Below, piece by piece: positions 33,170-40,973 of a DNA stretch of 64,000 nt; the first letter of the stretch is position 1; every line of letters starts with the position of its first letter. The position numbers and the translations under genes were made by a program. The stretch covers positions 1 to 64,000 of the forward strand of contig WGLV01000011.1 in the NCBI GenBank assembly GCA_016125385.1. The letters are read 5' to 3'. A model generated the notes under the pieces. It saw only the letters and a program-made list of their open reading frames with translations. It searched no databases and was not told where the DNA came from. Source of the stretch: a bacterium. Lineage in GTDB: Bacteria > Hinthialibacterota > Hinthialibacteria > Hinthialibacterales > Hinthialibacteraceae.

Positions 33170-33541
33170 ATGACACGGATATTTTTCATGCTTGGCGCGT
33201 TATTGGGCTTCACGGGTGTGGCGCTGGGCGCGTTCGCGGCGCACGGCCTTAAAGACAAACTCGACGCGGACCTGCTGACCATTTTCGAAGTGGGCGTGCG
33301 CTATCAGATGGTCCACGCGCTGGCGCTATTGGCGGCGGCGTGGGCGGCCACGCGCTTTCCCGGCGGAGCGGCGAACGCGGCGGGATGGTGTTTCGTATTC
33401 GGCACGCTGATTTTTTCAGGCAGCCTGTACATTCTCGCGCTGTCGGGTATCCGTTGGCTGGGTGCGATCACGCCCATTGGCGGCGTGTTGTACCTGATCG
33501 GTTGGGCCGCGCTGTTTTACGCGGCATGGCGGGCTGAGTGA
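33170..33541 (+). CDS. DUF423 family inner-membrane protein
   Basis: A 123-residue protein with four predicted transmembrane helices. The signature GFTGVALGAFAAHGLKDKL at the N-terminus and FSGSLYILALSG in the third helix identify the DUF423/YgdD family, a widespread small membrane protein without an established function. GAGGAG lies just upstream of the ATG. It is convergent with the YjbQ gene, 15 bases apart. Confidence 0.92.
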   Translation: MTRIFFMLGALLGFTGVALGAFAAHGLKDKLDADLLTIFEVGVRYQMVHALALLAAAWAATRFPGGAANAAGWCFVFGTLIFSGSLYILALSGIRWLGAITPIGGVLYLIGWAALFYAAWRAE

Positions 33542-33556
33542 CGCAAAACGTTGCGA

Positions 33557-33958
33557 TTATTCCACCACGCTGACGATCAGCCTGCGCGTACGCGGGCCGT
33601 CGAATTCAGCGAAGAAGATTTCCTCCCATTGACCCAATACCAGACGTCCGCCTTCAACCAGAACCTGGCGGCTGTTGCCGATCAATATCGACTTGATATG
33701 CGCGGCGGCGTTGCCCTCGGCGTGCGCGTAGCCCGCGTTCCAGGGCACTTGCCGGTCGAGCGAGGCTTCCACGTCGCGCATCACGTCGGGGTCGTATCCC
33801 TCATTGATGAAGACGGCGGCGGTGGTGTGTGGAACGTACAGCGTACACACGCCGTCCGCCGCGCCCATCTCTTCAATGGCTGACTGCACCCGCGGCGAGA
33901 TCGCGACGAAATCGGTGCGGCCCGTGGTTTTGATGGTCAGGGTGTGGGTTTTCATCAT
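33557..33958 (-). CDS. YjbQ family (UPF0047) protein
   Basis: A 133-residue protein with the family motifs GVCTLYVPHTTAAVFINEGYDPDV and GNAAAHIKSILIGNS, and the C-terminal LGQWEEIFFAEFDGPRTRR. YjbQ proteins show weak thiamine-phosphate synthase activity in complementation tests, and their real role is unsettled. The conserved His in PHTTAAV and the AHIK His are both present. The stop of the upstream cysQ-like gene is 12 bases away, so the two form an operon. An alternative start is the second ATG (33955). Confidence 0.92.
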   Translation of the reverse strand: MMKTHTLTIKTTGRTDFVAISPRVQSAIEEMGAADGVCTLYVPHTTAAVFINEGYDPDVMRDVEASLDRQVPWNAGYAHAEGNAAAHIKSILIGNSRQVLVEGGRLVLGQWEEIFFAEFDGPRTRRLIVSVVE

Positions 33959-33970
33959 AACAATCCGTTG

Positions 33971-34963
33971 TTATACGGCGGCCGATGCGGTGATCGCGTC
34001 CATCAGCGCCGTCTGCAACGCGCCGTTGGTGACCGCCACGCCGCGATTGGCGCTCAGGCGGCGGCCCAATGAAAAATCGAGCGGCTTGCCATCGATATCG
34101 CTCACCGCGCCGCCCGCCTCGGACACGATAATAGCCCCGGCGGCGTGATCCCAGATACATTCGCGGTAATCGGCGCGGGTGGGCATGCGCAGGTAGATCG
34201 ACGCCTGGCCGCGCGCCACGGCGGCGTACTTGCACTGGCTGTCGATGCGCAGAGGCGGCGCCGACACGCCCAGATGTCGGGTGATGCGTTCCGACTCATC
34301 GTGCGCCGAGTGGCCCGCCTCGACCGACTCGCAAAACACCGCCCGGGCGGGGTCGGTTTCATCCGAAACCCGAATCGCTGATGGTTCGCCGCCGGATAGC
34401 GCGATCTGAAACGCGCCCGCCCCTTTTTCAGCCGCGAAAATGCATCCCTTTTCGCCATCGGGCTTTTCGGGATCGACCGGCATGTTGGGACAACCCAGTA
34501 CGCCCAGCACGACTTCGCCATCCACCAGCCGGGCCAGCGCGACGGCGTATTGTTCGCCGCGCAGAAAGCCTTTGGTTCCATCGATGGGGTCGATCGTCCA
34601 GAATGAGCCCGTCGCCCCGCCTTCGGCGCAGCCGCGATCGATGGCGTCGAGCACGTCGTTTTCAGCGGGCAGGGGCCAGATTTTTTTCTGCACCAGGCTG
34701 ACCACCCGATCCTTCAATTCGCTGTTATCGGGCGAGCGTAGTTCATCGGCTGATTCCTCGCCGATCACGGCCGCCTCCGGGTCGGCTTCAATCAGGTTGA
34801 GCGTGATGAGCGCCTGCGCGCAGAAGTCGGCGACGGTGACCGGCGAGCGGTCTTTTTTGGTGAGCGTTTCTTCGGTGACCAGCGTCTGCTGAATATCCCG
34901 GCAGAGCAGACTCGCGCGGCGGACGGCGTCAACGGCGGATTGCAGTTCGTTCGATATCGTCAT
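33971..34963 (-). CDS. cysQ: 3'(2'),5'-bisphosphate nucleotidase (CysQ/HAL2-like, inositol monophosphatase fold)
   Basis: A 330-residue protein that should remove the 3' phosphate from PAP and PAPS. Metal-binding motifs are VADF (Asp46), GEES (Glu69-Glu70), WTIDPIDGTKGF (Asp125, Asp128) and a C-terminal WDHAAG. Its length and FLRGEQYAVALA motif favour the yeast HAL2/plant SAL1-type nucleotidase over inositol monophosphatase. In a sulfatase-bearing organism it may serve sulfur metabolism. Its ATG overlaps by four bases (ATGA) the stop of a short, probably broken reading frame upstream, and YjbQ follows. Confidence 0.9.
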   Translation of the reverse strand: MTISNELQSAVDAVRRASLLCRDIQQTLVTEETLTKKDRSPVTVADFCAQALITLNLIEADPEAAVIGEESADELRSPDNSELKDRVVSLVQKKIWPLPAENDVLDAIDRGCAEGGATGSFWTIDPIDGTKGFLRGEQYAVALARLVDGEVVLGVLGCPNMPVDPEKPDGEKGCIFAAEKGAGAFQIALSGGEPSAIRVSDETDPARAVFCESVEAGHSAHDESERITRHLGVSAPPLRIDSQCKYAAVARGQASIYLRMPTRADYRECIWDHAAGAIIVSEAGGAVSDIDGKPLDFSLGRRLSANRGVAVTNGALQTALMDAITASAAV

Positions 34964-35190
34964 TTTTTAGCCAGATCGTTTAATGGAATGGCCTCGCGCC
35001 GGCCGGGCTGATTAAATCGCATGGTCATGGGATGAAATCCGTCGAGGCGGGCGTACAGAGTGTATAAGCCCGGCGCCTGAAATCGCAACCCCGCTGGACT
35101 CATGCCACGTCGCGGGCGCGGCGCGTTCGATTCGCGCTGGCCAATCCGCGTGAAATGTGGTATTGAATGAGTCGATGATTCCATGAGATG
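34960..35190 (-). pseudogene. Possible frameshifted remnant upstream of cysQ
   Basis: The last 47 codons (34960-35103) read MSPAGLRFQAPGLYTLYARL and on to PLNDLAKK. The stop overlaps the cysQ ATG by four bases, as in a real operon. Upstream, the most coding-like frame is a different one (FNTTFHADWPARIERAAPAT, then WHESSG). Removing one G from the GGGG run near 35093 would join the two into one protein. No start codon is found for the joined frame before the sulfatase start region, so it looks like the 3' end of a decayed gene. Family unknown; the pattern suggests an Ig-like or beta-sandwich tail. Confidence 0.35.
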
Positions 35191-35200
35191 GAGAGCCATG

Positions 35201-36706
35201 ATGCAACGACGCCGCTTTTTGAAAACCGCGCTGGCGCTGGGCGCCGCGCCCGCCCTGATTCGCAACGCCGCCGCGCGCAAGCGGCCCAACATCCTCTACG
35301 CGATGTCCGACGATCAATCATATCCTCACGCCAGCGCGTACGGCGCGCGATTCGTTAACACGCCCGCCTTCGACCGGGCGGCGAGCGAGGGATGCCTTTT
35401 TACCAACGCATTCGCCGCTGCTCCGCAATGCTCGCCCAACCGCGCCGCCATCCTCACCGGACGGCACATCTGGCAGCTGCGCGAAGCAGGCACGCACAGC
35501 AGCTATTTTCCCAAAGATATCACCGTGTTTCCCGATCTGCTTGAGCGGACGGGGTATCACATCGGCTATACCGCCAAGGGATGGGGGCCGGGAAACTGGC
35601 AGGACGCGGGGCGTGACCGCAACCCCGCCGGCCCGGCGTATAACGCGCGCAAGATGAAAGAAGCGCCCGAAGGCGTCAATAAAAACGATTACGCGGGCAA
35701 TTTTGAAGACTTCCTCAAGCAGCGCCCCAAAGACGCTCCGTTCTACTTCTGGTACGGCGGCACCGAACCGCATCGCGGTTACAGTAAGGGCATCGGGCTG
35801 GCGTCGGGTAAAAAACTCGAAGACGTCGACGTCCCGCCGTTTCTGCCCGATACCGAAGAGGTCCGAAGCGATCTGCTCGATTACGCGTTTGAAATTGAAT
35901 GGTTTGACATGCACCTGGCCCGCATGATGGAGACGCTGGAAAAACGTGGCGAGCTCGACGATACGCTGATCGTCGTGACCAGCGATAACGGCATGCCTTT
36001 CCCCGGCGCGAAGGCGACCTTGTACGAATACGGCGTCCACATGCCTCTGGCGATCCGCTGGGCGAATGGAGCGCGGGCGGGGGCGGAGATCGGCGATCTG
36101 GTTTCGTTCATCGATTTCGCGCCGGTTTTTCTCGAAGCGGCGGGCGTTGACATCCCCGGGTCGATAACGGGTCGAAGTTTTCTTTCCACACTGCAAGGCG
36201 GCTCGCAATCGCCGCGCGAATGCGTTTTCGCGGGGCGCGAGCGCCACTCGCACTCACGCTTCGATAACCTGGGGTATCCGGCGCGTTGCGTCCGCGCCGC
36301 TACGAGGCTGTATATCCGTAACCTGAAGCCGGACCGCTGGCTGGCGGGCGATCCGCCTCGCTATCACGATATCGACGACGGCCCCACAAAAGCATTCATG
36401 ATCGACCGTCGGAACGATGACGCGGTCCGCGCGCTTTTCGCGCATGGCTACGGCGAACATCCCGCCGAGGAATTATATGACGTCGCCGCCGACCCCGGTT
36501 GCCTGAACAATCTGGCGGGAGACCCCGCGCATGAGGCTGAACGGAAGCGTCTGTTTGAAACGCTCTGGGCGGAGATGGAGCGCACCGGCGATCCGCGCGC
36601 GGTTGGCGATGAGGTGTTCGACAGTTACCCACGATTTGGAAAGATGCGTCCCGAGCTGGGCGGCTTCGCCGAGCAAGGAAAGTATAACCCGAAATATCAG
36701 AGATAA
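35201..36706 (+). CDS. Tat-exported sulfatase
   Basis: A 501-residue arylsulfatase-family protein. A Tat leader (QRRRFLKTALALGAAPAL) is followed by RPNILYAMSDDQ, which holds the metal-binding Asp pair, and CSPNRAAILTG. There Cys77 of the CxPxR motif would be converted to formylglycine by an FGE-type enzyme. SDNGMPFPGAKATLYEYGVHMPLAIRW supplies further metal ligands and the substrate lysine/arginine region. It should desulfate a polysaccharide or glycoside in the periplasm. The start at 35201 fits GGAGAG five bases upstream. An in-frame ATG at 35183 is less likely. It is monocistronic. Confidence 0.93.
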   Translation: MQRRRFLKTALALGAAPALIRNAAARKRPNILYAMSDDQSYPHASAYGARFVNTPAFDRAASEGCLFTNAFAAAPQCSPNRAAILTGRHIWQLREAGTHSSYFPKDITVFPDLLERTGYHIGYTAKGWGPGNWQDAGRDRNPAGPAYNARKMKEAPEGVNKNDYAGNFEDFLKQRPKDAPFYFWYGGTEPHRGYSKGIGLASGKKLEDVDVPPFLPDTEEVRSDLLDYAFEIEWFDMHLARMMETLEKRGELDDTLIVVTSDNGMPFPGAKATLYEYGVHMPLAIRWANGARAGAEIGDLVSFIDFAPVFLEAAGVDIPGSITGRSFLSTLQGGSQSPRECVFAGRERHSHSRFDNLGYPARCVRAATRLYIRNLKPDRWLAGDPPRYHDIDDGPTKAFMIDRRNDDAVRALFAHGYGEHPAEELYDVAADPGCLNNLAGDPAHEAERKRLFETLWAEMERTGDPRAVGDEVFDSYPRFGKMRPELGGFAEQGKYNPKYQR

Positions 36707-36809
36707 GCGTGACTGCCCCTTTAAATATTTAACCTGAATGGGATAACCTTACGGCGGGTAGGGAATATCGATTCCTCAAACGCACGGTGGGGCGGAAGCG
36801 TACGCAACC

Positions 36810-37631
36810 ATGGAACCAGCATTCACCCTGACGAAGCGAATCATCTTTGACGCCTGGGAATGTTATCGAACGAATTTCGGCCCCTTACTCGGCGCCAGTC
36901 TGATCTTGCTCATATCGGCGCGGATTCTATTCGTTTTGCCGTATCTGTTCGATCCGTTTCACGCCGTGTCGATTCTTCAACTCGCCGCGCTCTGGATACT
37001 CGGCAGCTATTTTCTGTTTACGCTGATTCTGTTTTACGATTCAGACCGCGATTCGATCCTCGGCCCCGCGAAACAGGCGCTCGAACACCCCGACATCATG
37101 CTGAAGATCGTCCTCGCGCAATTGATGTCCGGCGCGTTCAACGCCGTGATCGTCGTCATACTAATGACGGGTTGGCTCGCCGCGTCGTTTTTAATCTCCC
37201 TGTTTTTAAACCCGCTGATCGGGGTTTTGTTATTTCTCGTCCTGTTGCCGCCGTGCGCGTTCATCCTGATCTCTTTGATTTTTTCGCTGCTGCTGAACGC
37301 GCCGTTTCTTGTGTATGAAGAATGTGAACTCTGGGCCTCGTTCACACACAGTTATTCACTCGCCCGGCGCCGGTTTTATCCGTTAATGCTGCTATCTCTC
37401 TTTTTTATATTGATTCTTTCTCCTGCGTTTTTCCTGGCGGTTCCCGTCGTGGTTTTTCAGAGCCAGCCGGGACAACCGGTGTTTGAAACCGCGAATTTTC
37501 TCGCGTCGCTTTGGGGCGCCCTGTTCGCCCCTTTCATGATGCTTTGTGTTCCCGCCGCGTATTTCGCGCTGCTATCCACCGGCGAAGATGGTGAATCCAC
37601 CGCTCCGCTTTCAGGCGGGGCTTCCGCCTGA
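36810..37631 (+). CDS. Integral membrane protein of unknown function
   Basis: A 273-residue protein with five or six transmembrane helices. The soluble N-terminus (LTKRIIFDAWECYRTNFGPL) precedes the first helix. A longer loop (YDSDRDSILGPAKQALEHPD) lies between helices 2 and 3. The arrangement resembles the many 'glycerophosphodiester phosphodiesterase membrane domain'/YIP1-like or DUF975-like bacterial proteins, but I cannot assign one. Immediately downstream starts a fragment with the same N-terminal motif, so the locus was once a tandem pair. Confidence 0.65.
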   Translation: MEPAFTLTKRIIFDAWECYRTNFGPLLGASLILLISARILFVLPYLFDPFHAVSILQLAALWILGSYFLFTLILFYDSDRDSILGPAKQALEHPDIMLKIVLAQLMSGAFNAVIVVILMTGWLAASFLISLFLNPLIGVLLFLVLLPPCAFILISLIFSLLLNAPFLVYEECELWASFTHSYSLARRRFYPLMLLSLFFILILSPAFFLAVPVVVFQSQPGQPVFETANFLASLWGALFAPFMMLCVPAAYFALLSTGEDGESTAPLSGGASA

Positions 37632-37655
37632 GCGTCTCGCGCTCCGAGGAGACCC

Positions 37656-37784
37656 ATGCAAGTAACCAACGAATTGACGTCGCGAATTCTCCGATCCGCG
37701 TGGCGGTGTTACCGCGGCCGCTTCTGGACGAAATTCTGTGTGTTTTTTAACCAGAAAGAAAACGGATTTGGTACTATTATTTAA
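37656..37784 (+). pseudogene. Truncated paralogue of the preceding membrane protein
   Basis: A 42-codon frame with an excellent ribosome-binding site (GAGGAG five bases before ATG). Its first part, LTSRILRSAWRCYRGRF, aligns without gaps to LTKRIIFDAWECYRTNF of the gene just upstream (10 of 17 identical). After this the sequence diverges to WTKFCVFFNQKENGFGTII and stops, with none of the membrane helices. I read it as a tandem duplicate whose body has been deleted, leaving the translation start in place. It lies 24 bases after the parent gene and just before the nuclease gene. Confidence 0.6.
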
Positions 37785-37812
37785 TTCAGCTATTCAGGGG
37801 AGCCAATCTATC

Positions 37813-38787
37813 ATGAACAGGCTGTTTCGCGCGATTGGTTTCGCCGCGTTTGGATTTTTTTCATTTTCGCTGGTCTCATTCAGCGGCGAGGTCTGCCCGG
37901 GATGCGATGTTTCAAAAGCCCTGCGGGTTCAATACAACCGTGCGCTCGAACTCAGCGAATCAGAGCAGCGAGACGCGCTCGACTATCACCTTCCTTTTGG
38001 AGTCCCACGCTCGGCGACGGACGCCACCAACGAGTTTCTGCTCTGCCAGAAGGATTACATCATCGGCTACGACGGCGACCTGCGCGAACCGATATGGACG
38101 GCGTACCGCCTGACGAAGGCCGATGTCGAAAACGGAGTCGCGCGTAAGGATTGCTTTCGCGAAGATCCACGGCTCGATCCGGCTCAGCGCTCGACGTGTG
38201 ACGATTACGACGAGCCCGTGTTCGACCGGGGGCACCTTGCGCCCAGCGGCGACCTGCGCATGAGCGAAGAAGCCTCGATCAACAGCACCATCCTTTCAAA
38301 CATCACCCCGCAGCACGATTGTTTTAACCGGGTGATCTGGCAGTGGCTGGAGACATATGTAAGAGAGTGGGCGCTGGCGAAGGACGAGATCTTCGTCATT
38401 TCGGGATGCATTTACGACAAAGACGGCGACGGCGCGCGCGATGATGACGACGCGGCGTCTCGAGTGAAACCGCTTGGACGCGTCGCGATTCCCACCCATT
38501 TTTACAAGATCATCCTTCACGCTCGCACGAACGGGTTCATCGACGTCATGGTGTTTCTGTTGCCCCATCTCGATCGTGACATGCAGACCAGCGCTTTTCC
38601 CGCCTATCTGGCGCGGCACGTCACTTCCATTGATGACATCGAATCGCGAACCGGTCTCGATTTTCTCAACGGTTTACACGAACGCAAAGAAGCGGCGGTC
38701 GAGCGCTTCATCGCGTCTTCACTCTGGCCGATGGTGAACAGACCGCGCTACTTCCATCCGCCCTGTTCAGAAAATTCAGACTTTTAA
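37813..38787 (+). CDS. Secreted DNA/RNA non-specific endonuclease (NUC1/Serratia type) with a calcium-loop insert
   Basis: A 324-residue protein with a signal peptide (MNRLFRAIGFAAFGFFSFSLVSFSG). The beta-beta-alpha-metal nuclease core has the DRGH motif (residues 138-141, catalytic His141), Asn172 and Glu180 in the metal-binding helix (NRVIWQWLE), and VAIPTHFYKIIL. Between the strand EIFVISGCI and the core lies DKDGDGARDDDD (202-213), which looks like an EF-hand or thrombospondin-type calcium loop. It could degrade extracellular nucleic acids for nutrition or defence. GGGAG lies twelve bases before the ATG. Confidence 0.9.
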   Translation: MNRLFRAIGFAAFGFFSFSLVSFSGEVCPGCDVSKALRVQYNRALELSESEQRDALDYHLPFGVPRSATDATNEFLLCQKDYIIGYDGDLREPIWTAYRLTKADVENGVARKDCFREDPRLDPAQRSTCDDYDEPVFDRGHLAPSGDLRMSEEASINSTILSNITPQHDCFNRVIWQWLETYVREWALAKDEIFVISGCIYDKDGDGARDDDDAASRVKPLGRVAIPTHFYKIILHARTNGFIDVMVFLLPHLDRDMQTSAFPAYLARHVTSIDDIESRTGLDFLNGLHERKEAAVERFIASSLWPMVNRPRYFHPPCSENSDF

Positions 38788-38808
38788 AAACACGAATCTC
38801 TTTAACGT

Positions 38809-38840
38809 AAAAAACGCCCCCTTCCATTGGGAAGGGGGCG
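38809..38840 (-). terminator. Terminator of the secreted beta-sandwich protein gene
   Basis: On the minus strand CGCCCCCTTCC-CAAT-GGAAGGGGGCG (38840-38815) is followed by six T residues. The perfect 11-bp stem lies 30 bases after the stop at 38870. Confidence 0.95.
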
Positions 38841-38869
38841 CCATTGTATTCATGAAACGAAAGAGAATA

Positions 38870-40567
38870 TCAGTACAAGTCCCAGCCCTGGACGTCGCCA
38901 ATGACTTCCAGTTTCACATCTTTGAACCAGGTATATTGTATCGAGCCAACCTGGTGCGCGGTAACCGCGAGACCGACGTAGATCGGATCTTCCAGAACCA
39001 GGGTTTGAGTCGATTGAACCTGAATCCAGTCTCCACTTCCCAGTTCATCCTTATAGAAGATCGACCACTCATCGCCTCGGCGTTCAACGCGAACCGGCGG
39101 AAACGCGTCGGCTGTATAACCTTCGGATGAGAAAGTCACGCGGTTGTTGCCGTCGCTGGAACTACCGCCGTCCTGCGTGGCGCGCAACTGCCAACTGTAC
39201 TGGCCGTCGCGCCGCATCCGGTTGCCGAAGTTGGGCGAGCCCGGCGTCAGGTTCTGCCGAGCCATCAACATGCCCTTGATCCAGACGTCGGTGCTGGTGC
39301 TTCGGGCCGATTCGTCGTGAATGATTCGGGCTTCCATGTTGAAGTCGCCGGAGACGGTGGTGTACAGGAAGTGGAAGTTATCGTAATTGCCCCAGATGTC
39401 ATTTCCGGAACCGGACAGCGTATAGGTCTGCGTCGCCGGATCGTATTCCGCCGTACCGAGCAGGTCTTCGCCGCCCACTTCATCAATGCTGTGGATGATA
39501 TCGGCGTGCTGATCGAAGATCTGGTCGCCTTCCGGCTTGTCCTGAGCCTGAGTCATCACCGAGGCGCCGGCGGTATTCGTGGAACCAATGCTGCCCGTCC
39601 ATGCGTTGACAGGAGGGGGAGAGGTGGGGGCGGTGGCGGTGTAGGTCAGGGTCGTATAGCCATGCGGCGCCTGGATGTTCCAGGTGACGGTGGGGCCTGT
39701 GATCGTGCCGCCGTTGCTGGCGCTTGACGCAGCCCAGCCATCCGGGGCGCTGTCGATCACGTTGACTGAGGCGTCGGCGGTGTTCGGGTTCAACACCGTG
39801 ACGCTGACGGTGACCGCATCGCCGGCCTTGAAACTGCCCGATGAAAACGACCGCATCGCCGTCGTCGGGAGCGTGGGAAGGTTGGTGGAAATCTCCACGT
39901 TATAAAATTCACCCACGGCGACGTTCTCGTCGTTTTCGTGATTGGTGACCGCCAGACCTGCCGTTACGGCGTCGCCCATCTCGATCTGCTGTTGCGTACC
40001 GTAATGCCAGGTTGAACCGTCTTCAGACCATTCCGAATAAAACAGGTTCAGATCGGCGATTCGGGTGGTTCTCACCCAGATGCCCTCAATGGTCGCTTCA
40101 ACCGCGACGTCCGCGTCGCCGGGGTTGGGGCCGGGGCGGAAGAACTGAAAACTGGTTGAACCGCCGTCTTCATTGGTCCGCCAGGTCGCGTGAACCTGAT
40201 CGCCGTAGTTCGCTCCGCGCAACTGGCTGCCGAAGTATTTCGAACCCGGCAGGTCGCCTTTTTCGCGGATCATGGTGATCATTTTCGACCAGTCATTTGT
40301 CCCCGGGTCGAGCCAGCTCATCAGTGAGGTGATGCTGAAACTCCCCGTCATATCTTTGTAGATGTAATAGCCCTCGTCGGCGTTGTTCCAGATGTCGTCG
40401 CCGTTCCCTTCCAGCGTATAAACGCCGTCGCTGAACGAGGCCATACCGGGGGCTTTCAGGTTCCCATCGGCGGTTAACGTCCAGTCCGCCGATTGGTCGA
40501 AGATGCCTTGCGAAAACGCGGGTAAGACGGCGACGCAAAGCAGAAGTACACATAAAGCTTTTTTCAT
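38870..40567 (-). CDS. Secreted protein with two DUF1349-like beta-sandwich domains flanking an Ig/DUF11-like domain
   Basis: A 565-residue protein with a signal peptide (MKKALCVLLLCVAVLPAFSQ). An N-terminal and a C-terminal domain share the layout IFDQxADW/I...YTLxGxGxDIWxNxD, a fluorescence-like repeat of substrate-binding beta sandwiches (LamG/DUF1349 type; concanavalin-like fold). Between them (about residues 240-345) lies an Ig-like domain with NPNTADASVNVIDSAPDGW typical of DUF11/conserved-repeat domains. Such modules bind glycans or form surface structures, and no catalytic motif is seen. GGGAGG lies six bases before the ATG. It is monocistronic with a strong terminator. Confidence 0.7.
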   Translation of the reverse strand: MKKALCVLLLCVAVLPAFSQGIFDQSADWTLTADGNLKAPGMASFSDGVYTLEGNGDDIWNNADEGYYIYKDMTGSFSITSLMSWLDPGTNDWSKMITMIREKGDLPGSKYFGSQLRGANYGDQVHATWRTNEDGGSTSFQFFRPGPNPGDADVAVEATIEGIWVRTTRIADLNLFYSEWSEDGSTWHYGTQQQIEMGDAVTAGLAVTNHENDENVAVGEFYNVEISTNLPTLPTTAMRSFSSGSFKAGDAVTVSVTVLNPNTADASVNVIDSAPDGWAASSASNGGTITGPTVTWNIQAPHGYTTLTYTATAPTSPPPVNAWTGSIGSTNTAGASVMTQAQDKPEGDQIFDQHADIIHSIDEVGGEDLLGTAEYDPATQTYTLSGSGNDIWGNYDNFHFLYTTVSGDFNMEARIIHDESARSTSTDVWIKGMLMARQNLTPGSPNFGNRMRRDGQYSWQLRATQDGGSSSDGNNRVTFSSEGYTADAFPPVRVERRGDEWSIFYKDELGSGDWIQVQSTQTLVLEDPIYVGLAVTAHQVGSIQYTWFKDVKLEVIGDVQGWDLY

Positions 40568-40973
40568 GACATCCTCCCATTAGTTAATTTTGAAGTACGC
40601 AGGATTGTAAATATACTCAGTCCGTCCATCGCAAAAATCCGGGCCGGGCAAAGGCGAGTTTGCTTTTTTCCCCTCCTTGGTCATGATTTGTTTTTGGCTG
40701 TGGGGTAAAGGCTCATCCCATAGGTCAAATAAGCATAATACAAATTAAGACAATCGATTGTTCCATGAACTTTTGCCCGATGTCAACCCAAAACTGGCTG
40801 AATCGGTCTTTTTTTGTGTGGCGGCATCATTTTTATAAGTTGAATCTCATGAACCAGATATTTTATGTTTGGGTAAGAATCCTATTATACTGAACTTAAG
40901 CAGGAGATCATTCTGAAGTGATCTTTTTGTGAATATTATTTGCTTCGGGTCAGGAAAGGAGTAAAAAACGGCT
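40568..40973. other. AT-rich 406-base intergenic region
   Basis: It contains a TACAAT-like -10 on the minus strand near 40605, likely serving the gene at 40567. A weak plus-strand hairpin (AGATCA...TGATCT followed by TTTTT) lies near 40907-40929 and TATTATACT near 40885. A short transcript could run between the last two, but evidence is thin. No gene seen. Confidence 0.35.
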
